Shown in pieces: positions 30,900 through 41,345 of a stretch of 64,000 nucleotides of DNA. Source of the stretch: Gracilariopsis chorda (lineage: Eukaryota > Rhodophyta > Florideophyceae > Gracilariales > Gracilariaceae); the NCBI GenBank assembly GCA_003194525.1, contig NBIV01000253.1:1-64000 (forward strand). The letters are read 5' to 3'. Every line of letters starts with the position of its first letter. Position 1 is the stretch's first letter. The notes below the pieces were generated by a model. The model made no database searches. It was not told the origin of the DNA and saw only the letters and a program-made list of their open reading frames with translations. A program made the position numbers and the translations under genes.

Positions 30900-31140
30900 T
30901 TCAATAGACGTTTTGATGGCGGAGTTCATGGAAAAGATAATTGGCATACTGATCTCAAAAATTCGACGGACGCACCCAAACGAGCGCTGCACAGAAAAAT
31001 AATTCAAACAGCTGCAGTTACTTGTGGGAATATTGAACTACTTGGGACAAGTTTTTCTTCCTCAAGTAGGCTTTGCCGCAATTTTCGGTCAACAACTTGT
31101 TCCGAATATGAGCTTCAAACCTCTTATGTAAGCAAACCAA
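30900..31140 (+). pseudogene. fragment resembling the thumb/RNase H junction of a reverse transcriptase
   Basis: A patch encoding FKQLQLLVGILNYLGQVFLP then QVGFAAIFGQQL resembles the block LQ.LLG.LNYL...F.PG..FL found after the polymerase active site in several retroelement reverse transcriptases. The fragment is isolated; no active-site motif is seen next to it. Treated as a fossil, broken, family not assignable. Confidence 0.25.
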
Positions 31141-31190
31141 ATATGTTGTATCGTCTTAAAGCTCAGTACGGGTCTCCACTACTCTGAACC

Positions 31191-31774
31191 ACTGCATCTA
31201 ATGCACCCGAATGGCATGGTTTCTTGTTGGGTAGTAGTTTTCTGGGATGCAAGGACCAGGAGTGTATCATATGAACAAACAGGATACATAAGTAAACTAT
31301 ACTTTAATCGAGGTTCTCAAACTCAAGTTTTTTATATTATAGATTGACAAAGCTCAAAATGGAGTCGTATCGGGTTCAGATCTATCGGTGGAGAGCTCCT
31401 TGTAGCCGAAAAGCCAGCAGACCAGTCCACTCTTCGAAAGCATGTCTTGCAACCTTTTTCTGCCCCATTTCTGCTCTCTCCTCTTTTTTCTTGACTTATT
31501 TGGCACTTTCTCAACCTTGACAACACTGCACGATTGCAAAATCTATCAACTACGTCGTAAAGTCTCTGTATTCATGATTCAGTCTTGGCTAGAGAAATCT
31601 CTGCTTCCCTATGGGTCCCAAGCTCCTTAGTTCGTGCACTAAAGTTGACAAAAGTGGATCGAAAGTCATTTAATTGCCACAAAAAAGCTATTTTTGCACG
31701 GTAAAATAGCTTCAGAAATGATATTCAGGCTAGACTGGATGATGAAGCTTTAGACACCAAAGTAGTGAACAATT
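31191..31774. other. no supported gene
   Basis: Overlapping chance frames on both strands around 31332-31630, none with a motif. A poly-T tract at 31325-31336 could be a 3' processing or terminator signal for a neighbour but has no clear partner. Confidence 0.35.
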
Positions 31775-32575
31775 TCAGCACCTGATCGTGAAACTCAACT
31801 CTGGTTGGTGCTCGTGCTGACGACGAAGTCTTACCGAACCATTTCCATGCCCATCGGACCTCTTAGTAACCTTCTTTGTTTCCTTGAGACGCAACAAACG
31901 AAATTCAAATGTGTTGCTCCACTCGCAATCGTCCCTAACCCAAACATCATGGGTACTTTCCGTCAAATTTATGTAGATTGCTGCGTCGGGATCAATGATC
32001 ACTTTATTCCCTCTGTGCGTGCATATGGCATTACTAAGCCCATCCAAGGTCTCTAAGTTTACAAGAAAGACGGAATATGCGTCAAAAAAAGAATAAAGCC
32101 CAGTAACTGGACGATCACCTCCATCCTTCATCTTCTTGGCATTTATCACATTCACAGTTTCCACGAGGAACGGTTCTATGCCTCAGAAGTTCCTGAAATT
32201 GTTTTCCGTCTCTCCCTTCGCCGGCTTATCATACCCCAAAAGAAATTTTTGGAATTTGCGCAGTGCAAATGGAGTGCAATATTCAAGGATCTCGCACTCC
32301 ATATGACATCAGGAAGAAATCCATGCGTATTTTAAAGTGACACTTTTGGCAGGAAACAATACAACATGTTCAATTATTGGATGTCAAGCAGATCGCAATT
32401 GGAGTGTGGTAGCTTTCGAAGAAGATTTTGAGTGAAAATTGTATGCACAAAGTTTATTCCCAGCACTCCATCTGCATACTGTTGGCAATCCATGTGGCTT
32501 CCAATGTTTCACCTCCTACATAGGCTAGAAATGTAGATTTTGAACCCTGCACATGCCCTTCGGTTGATTCCATTC
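31775..32575 (-). CDS. coding-like minus-strand segment ending at the copia insertion
   Basis: The minus strand carries protein-like sequence: FALRKFQKFLLGYDKPAKGE (about 32240-32290), then an open frame 32164-31775 (129 codons from a GTG) with VTGLYSFFDAYSVFLVNLET, IDPDAAIYINLTESTHDVWV and EWSNTFEFRLLRLKETKKVT. Near the right edge is STFLAYVGGETLEATWIANS. No family recognised. The segment stops at 32575, where the copia LTR starts, and similar minus-strand coding sequence lies beyond that element at 37211-37411, so the gene was probably interrupted by it. Confidence 0.4.
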
Positions 32576-32672
32576 TGAGACAATAGAGAATCGATGCTCC
32601 CTTCCCTCTGGAGGTCTCGCCGGCGGGCAGGGACTTTATTGGGTGTCGCTACGTGTACACTACGTGATGACA
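32576..32672 (-). repeat. copia-1 3' LTR (97 bp)
   Basis: On the plus strand it begins TGAGACAA and ends CGTGATGACA, with the core CGATGCTCCCTTCCCTCTGG shared with the copy at 37112-37210. Unusually short for an LTR. Confidence 0.8.
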
Positions 32673-32825
32673 GCGTGATGATGTGCTCGAGTCTGTTTGA
32701 GAACGCACGTCAGTGCGTGATGACACGCCCTCCGACGCGAGCAGGTGAGTGCGCGTCGATGTCAAACATTTTCTGGGGTGGTCGGGTTATTGCGCGGCTG
32801 TGTGAAGTGATTGAATACGGAGACT

Positions 32826-33266
32826 TCAAAAATTGCGTTTAAACGCATGAGACCTGAGTGGTTTCGTGAGGATGTCCGCTCGTTGGTGCGCGGAGGAAAC
32901 ATGTCTGACAGAGATGTTACTTGCGCGTATGTGATGGCGCAGATAGTGGTGGCGCAAGTCGATATACTTTTGCCGTTTGGTTGCTCCTTGGTTTAGAGCA
33001 ACTGAGATAGCGGCTTGGTTTTCCACGTAAAGCGGAGAAGGTGCGGTTATGGTAAAACCAAGAAAACGTAGTATACGTCTGAATAGAATTGTATCTTGCG
33101 TTGCGGCTGTGGCGGCAACATATTCTGATTCACACGTTGAAAGAGCTGGGATCGGTTGCTTTCGAGAGGACCAAGAGACTAGTTTGTCATGTAGAAAATG
33201 CGTGGCTCCCGAAGTTGACCGGCGATTTGCAGTGTCACTTGCAAAGTCGGCATCGGAGTAGGACAC
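32826..33266 (-). pseudogene. copia-1 RNase H domain
   Basis: Copia-type RNase H: SDADFASDTANRRSTSG (D-x-D-A-D-W-A type start), SWSSRKQPIPALSTCESEYV (the ST.E.EY motif), LYVENQAAISVALN (the D.q.AI..a.N block) and the final HQRADILTKPL. It is part of the fossil. Confidence 0.9.
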
Positions 33267-33459
33267 TAATGTTGGGGAGGGGTTAGTCTGAGTTGCGCTT
33301 TTTGGGTAGTACAGACCATGGGTACGGGTATGCTTGAGATACCTTGCTGTAGACTTGACGTGTTTCCAATGGCGCTCAGTCGGAGACGTAAGAGCGAGAG
33401 CAAGCTTTGAGGTGATAAAGGCAATATCCGGCCTTGTACAGTCAGCGAGCCATCTCAGG

Positions 33460-35440
33460 AGGCCAATGACTTGGGCGTAAAGATGTTTGGGTTTCGTGGA
33501 TAAATGTCACCGTCGGTTGGGGGGTGATATCCTAGCCCTGAGGTATACGGATGCTGCTTACCGTTGGCGTTTTCTAGTCCAAGAAGATTAAGGATCTGGT
33601 CCACTGTGTTGGGTTGCGCTATAATAATGGAACCGTCAGGTTGGTAGGTAATGGACCAACCGAGATACTGTGCAGGGGGGCCGAGGCGCTTGATATCGTA
33701 CTTCTTCTGTAGATCCTTGAGAAGCTGATCGACAAGTCGTTGGTGGGTTGACGCTACTAAGAAATCGTCAATGTTCAGACAGATAATAGTATATTCTGTG
33801 GGTGATCGGCGTGCGATGAAAAGAGTGGGGTCGTCAGGAGATTGTGTGAAGCCAAGTGATTTGAGATACTTCCACGCCTCTTCTAAGAAGTAGTGTCCTG
33901 CTGGCGGTGTGCCATATAGGTTGAGTAACAGTTGTCCACCGGGTTCCTTGTGCTTATAGGATCCGTCGAAGCGTGGATGCTGCTTCACATAAGCCGGGGA
34001 TGGATGTTGGTATTGTTCGTGGGTGAATGCCGACGTGATATCAAAATGTTCTAGGACAAGATTGTGGTGCGTGGCTAACGCGAGAATGAGGCGGACTGAG
34101 TCTTTTTGTGAGAGGTGTGCTGCAGTTTCTCGAGGATTATAATCGGTGTGCGGAATCATACGGTCCCCGCACACTGAGCAGCGTGATTTGTGTCCGTGGG
34201 TGGTGAGTGCGGGGTCTTTTTTGTATATGTACGTCATCGTAAGAGGAATAAGCCGTGGCGGGAGTTGTGCCTTTGGAAGCCAGTTTATGGCTTTTAGGTT
34301 GTCTAGTTTGTCTAGTTCGTCGTTGTGGGCTTTGGCCCAAGCTTTGGCATCTGGGTACGCTGCAGCCTGTTTTCGAGATGCGGGGGGTGGCGTGGTGGCT
34401 GTAACAGTTGATGGTGTTGGGTGCGGTATATGATTCTTGAATGCTAGAGATTGGCTGTGGACAGGGTCAGCATGCGAGGTGTATGGATGGAAGTTAGTGC
34501 ATGGGACTTGGAGGTATTTGCCTGTTCCCACAACCATTGTCATTATGTTTTGGGGGTTTATGCCGTACATGTAGCGACATGGGATGCCGCGGCTGTCCAA
34601 TTTGGTTTGTCTCTTGGTTTCCACAGGCATGTAGGCATAACCGAGCTGACCGAAGGCAAAAAGAGCTGAGGGTCTTCCAGTGGTTCCATATAGAATTTCG
34701 TGTGGGGACTGACTGGTTGCTGAGTGGGGTGTGAGGTTGTACTTGTACGCAGCGTCTTTGATAGCGTCCTCCCAATGTTCATTCCCGAGGTTGCTGTGTA
34801 TGAGATTTGCTCTGGCAACCGAACACAATGTTTGGTTGATGCGTTCGGCGATGGAGTTTTGCTGTGGGGTGTAGGGGGTAGAGGTAGGATGGAGGGTGCC
34901 ATTGGCGACAAAATAGTTGGTCAATGTTTTTGCGAGGTGTTCCTTGGCATTGTCGGAGGTGAAGAGAGCGGGCATGCGTCCTGTTGCATTGCGAAAAAGT
35001 CGCAACACAAGGGTTAGTACGCGTGGTAGCTCTGTGCGTGTGGGACTGAAGTGGAGGTAAAGATACCTGCTGCAGATTTCAATAAAGGTTGTGAAGTATC
35101 GGTTTTGGTTAACGGACGGTTGTGGCATAGGGCCGCGTACATCTGAGGTGATTACAGTTCCCCGTGTATAATGGTGTGATTGCTTCCGGTGTGGTGCACG
35201 TGTAAGGCGGCCTTGCAAACAGCCGCTGCAAGATAATTTCTTGGACGTTGAAGACGACGGAGGTGGGTTCCACACGCCAAGCTTCGGCACTATTGCCGCT
35301 AGTTTGGTGGGTGGTGCGTGTTTGAGAATGAGGTGCCATTTGTGTAGCTCTGATTGTGGGTGATCGGCGCTTTGGCGTTTTGGCTGTGCGGTAACACGGG
35401 CGAGGGGTGTGGGGCGGAATGAAGCTGTGCAGCGCACGCT
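33460..35440 (-). pseudogene. copia-1 integrase and reverse transcriptase region
   Basis: From right to left: GAG-pre-integrase (LHKWHLILKHAPPTKL), the integrase core (TSDVRGPMPQPSVNQNRYFT, FTSDNAKEH, TPQQNSIAERINQTL), then copia reverse transcriptase (EHFDITSAFTHEQ, LLLNLYGTPPAGHYF, TIICLNIDDFLVAST; the family has YVDD where this has NIDD). About 660 residues. Fossil. Confidence 0.9.
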
Positions 35441-35547
35441 CTTTTTGGTGGAGTGTTTGGTGGATGGAGGTGCTGCCGGTGGCTACGATGCCCGGATAGC
35501 ACGTGGTTTAGCGTTTGGGAGCTGGATTTGTGTGGCCGATGTGTCTG

Positions 35548-36087
35548 TCATGGACGTGTTGGCAAATGATGAATTGGTTCGGTGTTGAGGGTGTAGCAGT
35601 TGTTCTTCCATGTGGCAGTGCCGAGTATACGGAGCGGCCTAGTACGGCTCAATATGACCGCAAATCGTGGGGTAAAGACAACGCCGCCACATAGCTGTTC
35701 GATGGCGTGCACGGAGATGAGGTTGCTTTTAATATCTTCGTTGATGAGGCTGGGAGTGCGAAACACGGTTCCAGTGTTACTGACTATTCTCAAAGTCCCC
35801 TTCTTCTTGGTCTGAACAGTAGAGTTGGCGGTTTGTGTGGTAATCGGTGTAGAGAGGTTAGTTTCTTCTGCCGTTTTGTGGCTGATAATGGTGGGCTGAG
35901 TGGCTAAATCCAGAGTGCACCTACTTGGTTGCTCGTTAACTGCAGTCTGCGAGTCGGGCAGTTCGTTGAGGTTTTGGATGGCTTGTAGAATCTCTGCAGA
36001 TACTTTGTCGTTATGGCTAGTGGCTCGGTTTGCAGATGAGGCTCCACGGTTTCTACCGCGTTCTCTGCGTGCCCTATTTTGTTGCAA
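35548..36087 (-). pseudogene. copia-1 gag C-terminus and protease region
   Basis: The segment encodes a basic N-terminal part (NRARRERGRNRG), a linker, and then the block TPSLINEDIKSNLISVHAIE, which matches the conserved copia region after the protease active site (VP.l..NLiSv..l). Fossil. Confidence 0.7.
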
Positions 36088-36123
36088 TGATTCGAGCTTC
36101 GTATTTATATCTTCTATCGCTTG

Positions 36124-36870
36124 TCAAAGCCCACGGCCACGGGATTGGCCATATCTTCCTCGTCCACGACTCCGGCCACGATACGGATGCGAGAGGCGGG
36201 TTGTAGGCAGAGTTTGTGTGACAGCATGGAACTGGTGTGAGGTGGGTTCTTGTTGATTTAGAATGCTCTCGTATTGTTCCAGGCGGTGTTGGGTTTCACT
36301 AATGGTGGTTGGGGGTGTGTCAAGCATTAGAGTGACAGCTCGTTGAGAAAAACGATGGTCATTCACAAGGCCCTGAAGAATGTAGTTGATGGTCACTCGT
36401 TCGTCGGATACTCCAGGAGTATTGGCTGAAATTTGTTTGCGGCGAATAGCGAGGTGGCTCGCAATGTATTCCAAGATAGTTCCAGTGCGGCGGAGGCTCA
36501 TTGCTTCAGTGGTGAGGCTAAAGTAATTTTTAGCTGATTGGCTGTCAATGACGCGTTGGATACCGTGAACTATTGCTGCTGGGGAGTGATTGAAGAGCGT
36601 AGGATCAGCGAGCATGTCACCGACATCTTGAGTGATGCTTTTTGTAATGATGCCGCGGAGACTGGCGGTCGCTTTGTGGTCTTCGCTGGTCGTGGGTTGA
36701 AATGTGATGGAAAGGAGTTGTTGATATTCATGTTCCGTAAGAATATCGTCAAGGTTTTGTCTCCACTGGATATAATTTTGGGCAGTGAGTTCAACGAGTT
36801 CTTCTGTAAACCGCAAGGAAGGATGAGTGATTGGCATTGCAGGGAAACTAGATTGAGAAGGCCCACTCAT
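36124..36870 (-). pseudogene. copia-1 gag
   Basis: From the ATG at 36870 (MSGPSQSSFPAMP) about 249 residues with the copia capsid style YIQWRQNLDDILTEHEYQQL, helices through NYILQGLVNDHRF, and a Gly/Arg-rich RGRSRGRGRYGQSRGRG tail near 36124-36190, which probably binds nucleic acid in place of a zinc knuckle. Fossil. Confidence 0.75.
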
Positions 36871-37098
36871 TGTATACCTGGAGCTGGTGGTTTGAAGTTT
36901 GGCGTTTGTCCACAAATCTGACCAGATGACACTAGTTTCACGGTAGTGCGCACGTTTTTGGCGGTCCGTGAGGTGGGAAAACGTATGTGGACGAAGACAG
37001 GGAGATACTGGAGCAACGCTCTGACCGGGAAACACGGGAGCAACGCTCGGACCGCGGATCGATTGCGGTTGTTTATGTTTGTGGCGCTGTGGCGCGCT

Positions 37099-37111
37099 GG
37101 TGCCCATAACC
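37099..37111 (-). other. copia-1 primer-binding site, initiator tRNA-Met anticodon-half type
   Basis: Directly inside the 5' LTR the minus strand reads GGTTATGGGCACC. The core GGTTATGGGC is complementary to the anticodon loop and stem of initiator tRNA-Met (CCCAUAACC), not to the 3' CCA end. Priming from a half tRNA-iMet is known for copia and Ty5. Assignment here is by inspection. Confidence 0.6.
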
Positions 37112-37210
37112 TGAGACAAGAGATAATCGATGCTCCCTTCCCTCTGGCGGTCTCGCCGGTGGGCAGGGACTTTATTTTGTGTCGCTACGTGTACACTACG
37201 TGATGAAACA
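37112..37210 (-). repeat. copia-1 5' LTR (99 bp)
   Basis: Begins TGAGACAA and ends GATGAAACA on the plus strand, about 92% identical to the copy at 32576-32672 by eye. Confidence 0.8.
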
Positions 37211-37411
37211 TTTGTCATGCAAGAGTACACTGCCTCCTTCAACGGCACTCATCTTTTTCCAAAAATCTCTGTTAGGGATACTACCAAAAACTACGGCTTT
37301 CTTGAAAACGCAATCTACTAGTCTTCTCTCGAAAGGTTTATCAAGTTCTACATAGCGCTTCAGCATTTCCATGAAATAATCCCAACAATATTATGCTATT
37401 TTGCATCCGCT
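37211..37411 (-). CDS. coding-like segment between the copia and gypsy insertions
   Basis: One minus-strand frame reads MEMLKRYVELDKPFERRLVD and goes on through FKKAVVFGSIPNRDFWKKMS up to the copia LTR. It is protein-like in composition. With 31775-32575 and 50649-50933, also minus-strand, it suggests that the host DNA under both LTR elements was one gene. Family unknown. Confidence 0.4.
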
Positions 37412-37494
37412 TGTGGTGCAACGCAAAATGAGCTGAAATCGCGATGATGCTACTCATAGGAGTGCGACGCGGCTACCGTGACGGCTCTACCGTA
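37412..37494 (+). repeat. gypsy-1 5' LTR, first piece
   Basis: Matches the first 85 or so bases of the 3' LTR at 49705 (shared core GATGATGCTACTCATAGGAG). It ends at the TA where the pogo-like element is inserted. Confidence 0.85.
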
Positions 37495-40245
37495 CAGCAG
37501 AGTGCGTTCACAGTTGAACAGATGTCCTCAACAGTTGGACAGTAAACTATTGCTAAGAACAGTCATTTATGAAAGAAATGGGACATGAAAGGCCACAAAT
37601 GTACTCAAGGCTGTATAGAACTCAAACAATATCCATCAACGTAGTGTTCTTGAAATCTTGAGTAGTTGTGGCTGTCCTTCCTCAACGTATACAGAGCAAA
37701 TTAACTCCAACCCACTGTTCGAATTGGACCCCAATATGACGCCATAGGCCGAAACAAGACAGCCATCCTATATTCCAAACGACCAGTCCTCCAAACTTGG
37801 TTGATTTGCGCATTCTTTTTACAGCAATAATGCGCTTAAAACGTCCAAAACATCGCCAAATTGTTCTGACTCAACAACCGTAAGGTTCTGGGTCCTTGGG
37901 TTGCTCTCCCAATGACTGCCCTGTTACGCAGAAAACTACTTTAGCATCGTGATGAGCATACTCCAAATGTATTGTTCTGCAACTCATCTGTCTTCCGTCG
38001 GGCAGATAGACGTAGGCTTATAGACGGATGCTCTCTAATCCGCAAAGGGTGGTCAACTCGAAAGGCATCACTCAAAGTCTACATTGCGCCTTCCACTATA
38101 CATTACCATTACACGCACAATTCTGAATCCAAGCATCAAAAAACCAAACGAACAGCTCTAAACAGTGAAGAGGAAGAAGATGTGGTGAACGTTCTCCACC
38201 ACTACGCCGAAAACGGACGACCATTCCTGCGACAAGATTTGATCGAGGTAGTTGCAATGCTTGTCTCTCGCATGCCTGCTGAAGGTCGTAACAATCTTCC
38301 TTTTCGTGAAGGACGACCAAGACTAGGATTTTGCAGATCATTCGAAGCCCGGCATAGTGACGTTATCGCATTCCGAACAGCTCGGAGAAAAGATGCAGCT
38401 AGATAACGCGGTACGAACACGACCGTTCTGTCCAAACACTTTTCCAAATTGGAAGCTCTCATCACTGGACACAACATTGATGCGAAGCGAATCATTTCGT
38501 TGCTGACGAAACCCGAATTTCAGCTTGGAAAACTGTTGGGCGAGGAGGGCGAAAAGGGTGTACTACCAGATCTCATAAGCTTCTGACGTGTGCAGCTTCG
38601 TTTCAAAATGTCAATCGCATAACCATGCTCGCCTAAGTGCATGGAAATGGAGACAAGTGTAGACCACTCTTTGTGTTTCAGGGCACAAAACTTCACATAC
38701 GGCGCTATCAGCATCGTTCCGACCCTATTCATCAGTATCTTGAGACAATTGCGGACGGTCTTCCTCGCGGAGCTTTGGTCACGGCAAGGAAAGAGGTCGC
38801 CACAGTGGATTCGAGCAACTTTCTTGAATGGGCTTCTGCATTGATCGATGATAGAAAAGATCTACGGGCAAATGAACGAAAGCTTCTGTTGAGCTACGAT
38901 GGGTACCGGTTACATATCTCGATCCCTGTTCTCAAAACTTTCCGAGAAGCTGGCATCGACGCTTACGCACTCCCTTCTCCTACCAGCGGTACGACCTAAC
39001 TGCTTGATGTTTCTGTCTTCTCTCCTTTCAAAACCAGGCTCGGAATATTGATAAAACAGTGCACCAAAGGACATCCAGGACATGATGTTTACGATGAGTT
39101 TGACGTTTTTGCCTTCTCACACGTGCGTATGAAGAAACTTTCACATATATGAATATTAGGGCGCGCTTTCGGAAAACAGGAGTCATTCCGCTGGACGAGT
39201 ATTCGCTGTCCGCACAAGCCAGACCATACAGTCACGACGAGCTGACAAAACTGGCATCCGTAGATGGAATCATTAAAATGTTAGACGGTGAACGGAAAAA
39301 GAACGCGGAAGACATTTTGGGGGACGTCAAGATTCACTCGCAAGGATTTCTGGATACAACGTATGGTGCAGTTGTCACAAGCGACGCCGCAATGGGTTTT
39401 TTTGCGGCTGCAGCATGCAGCAAAGCAGAGCGCAAAAGAACAGCAGGAAAAGAAGAAAGCGGAGGCAGGTGCAAAGTTGGAAGCGGAGAGACAGAAAAAG
39501 CGTGCTGCTCGTCAGGCTTCTGAACTACACCAGGCTCATATTCGATCGAAAGGGTATTGTGAACCAGTAGTTGCTATATGGTCACTTCTAGAACGTGCAG
39601 TGCGAGGAAAACTCCGCTTTGAAGGTGAGCACTTATCCCGCGCCGTGCGGTTGAACCTGATTGATAATGGAAATGTCCGATGGGGCTGCATGGAAGGACT
39701 GGGGGTCTTGGTATGCTACAGCGCGCATTTAAGAGTGAATTGGATTGGTTGATGCCTGACTGTGCGCTTGCTGGTTGCTAGCGCAAGGGGGTGTGCAGGA
39801 AACATGGAGTTCGATGCCTCCCATTTACTCAGGAAACCGATTTCAGTGCCTTAAGAGCACTGGAATTGTTCCCAATGGGGAAACAATCTAAAGCAGATGT
39901 GCTACCTATTGTGTTGTGCCACCCATGGCTCTGGGGTAGGTGGCAAGATTTGTGTATGTCTACCGAAGTGGGTGCTTACCACCCACTACACTGACTTACC
40001 CAATGACTTGGCGAAAAGTGTTCAATGTTTGACCACCCGTTTTCCCAATATCGTTTTGTGTGTTTGAAGCCAGTAAATGAACGCCCTGCTTCTATAATAC
40101 TTGGTAATTCGTTATAGCGCTTCATGAAGTTCGAGAGGTAGTGAAGTAGATATGAAGGAGGTGCTGACCGCTTGAAACGGCCTCCAAAAACCCCATCGCC
40201 TTCGGCAGGAAAGTCAAACTGTCCAAGTTTGAGCATACCACGCTG
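37495..40245 (+). mobile_element. pogo-like (Tc1/mariner superfamily) DNA transposon, 2751 bp
   Basis: Termini CAGCAGAGTG... and (minus strand) CAGCGTGGTA... are imperfect inverted repeats (18 of the first 27 positions agree), starting CAG as in pogo/Tigger. TA dinucleotides flank both ends (37493-37494 and 40246-40247), and the interrupted gypsy LTR resumes right after, so the insertion is exactly defined. It carries a decayed transposase gene. Confidence 0.85.
37972..39640 (+). pseudogene. pogo/jerky-type DDE transposase pseudogene
   Basis: Segments in family order: a helix-turn-helix region (STRKASLKVYIAPSTIHYHY at 38060), a second DNA-binding part (EEEEDVVNVLHHYAENGRPF), a block near 38440-38520 (LSKHFSKLEALITGHNIDAK) matching the region before NxDETG, the catalytic core KLLLSYDGYRLHISIPVLKT with LPSPTSGTT (family: DGhxSH ... 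LPxHTSH.lQPLD), and NIRARFRKTGVIPLDEYSLS (family: I..gFr.tGi.P). After it come a Lys/Arg-rich coiled tail (KEQQEKKKAEAGAKLEAERQ) and a short acidic-basic end. The reading changes frame at least twice and has internal stops near 38404 and 38585, so the copy is inactive. Confidence 0.8.
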
Positions 40246-41103
40246 TATATGAGTTAGAGCCGTACGATTTGATGCCAATGGGATGGTTTAGTGGGTAAAG
40301 TTTCACCTCGGAAGGTAGGAATCTAGAATGGATTGCAGGATGAGTCGACGCGTGTGCGCGTTTGCGACAGCACCATCCTGTAGTGTTATGTTTTACTTGG
40401 GTTGACCCCTCACGGTGCCTGACACTGGTCTGGCCACCAATGTGGACCTGAGGAGGTGTGCACTATTGTAGTTAGTTATTATAATTTATTATGGTAGTGT
40501 ACGTACTTAGGTGACCGCGACTTCGTCGTTGCGAGCACTAAGTAAAGTTAACCAGAGACTTCGGTCATTCATAACTGTTCAGTTTGACCTGAGTTATCCA
40601 GCTCTGGATTGTGACGTCTTGGCGCCGTTTCCCCTACTCCTCTCGGATGGTCACCGCATTCGGTTCGCTCAATTCACCAGCTCGGTAAACCTACAGATAA
40701 TCTTTGTTATAATTGTGGTGTGACATTTATCTACCGTGTTTTACTGGTATCGCCCCTGTACTGGGGAATTTTTCCGATACATCCCGTGCAGGTGCGCCCT
40801 CCTTCGGGTCTGTTTCCGCTTTCTGCACGACCCGCCGGGGTGTTTTTTCCCTTCTTCGGAAGGCACCACTCACCGGGTATATTCTAAACCGCCGCATCGC
40901 GTGGCCCACTGATCTCTGGTTTTACCGTCTTTCTGGCTCCGGGTCACCTTTCTTTATCAATTTCTGTGGTGAATCCGAATTACCTAAGGAGTTCTACCCT
41001 TTTTACAGGTATACAGAGGGCTCTGTCACTGGGTCTGCCTCCACAGGGAGCAAGGCTTCGCTCACCTTGAATGTGATACCCAACCTTCGGGTTTTGCACT
41101 ACA
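40246..41103 (+). repeat. gypsy-1 5' LTR, second piece
   Basis: Resumes the LTR after the pogo insertion and ends TTGCACTACA. With the first piece it totals about 941 bp, against 937 bp for the 3' LTR. Segments such as GAAGGTAGGAATCTAGAATG are identical in both. Confidence 0.85.
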
Positions 41104-41118
41104 AGAGGTCTCCCGGCC
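41104..41118 (+). other. gypsy-1 primer-binding site (degenerate)
   Basis: AGAGGTCTCCCGGCC directly follows the 5' LTR. The sister element has AGTGGTCTCCCGACC at the same place, so the site is a TGG-type complement of a tRNA 3' end (GGTCGGGAGACCA). The tRNA was not identified. Confidence 0.5.
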
Positions 41119-41345
41119 GAAAAATGTTGAACCGTGCGTGGTTACTTCAGCGGAATAATCATAATTGGTTCACTTCGAAGAAGGGAGACTCACGTGGAAG
41201 TCAAAGAACTGGTGATCAGTTGGAACATCGTGTGGTGATCGAGAGATCTCGGTGAATATTTGTTTTTTGTTCTGTGCTCCGTTCTTTTGATATCTCTTAA
41301 TTGAACTCTTCAGTACTCTGAGTAGATTCGCTGGCCAATTGAGAA

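Larger units (their letters stand above)
32576..37210 (-). mobile_element. Ty1/copia LTR retrotransposon (copia-1), nearly complete, broken
   Basis: Fossil element of about 4.6 kb on the minus strand with LTRs at both ends, a primer-binding site, gag, and pol in copia order (protease, integrase, reverse transcriptase, RNase H). The two LTRs differ at about 7-8 of 98 positions, so it is not recent. The coding region has a few breaks. Exact 5-bp target duplications were not seen. Confidence 0.9.

Noticed and set aside
34146-35017. Plus-strand frames of 70-97 codons
   Set aside because: Antisense to the copia-1 integrase and reverse transcriptase.
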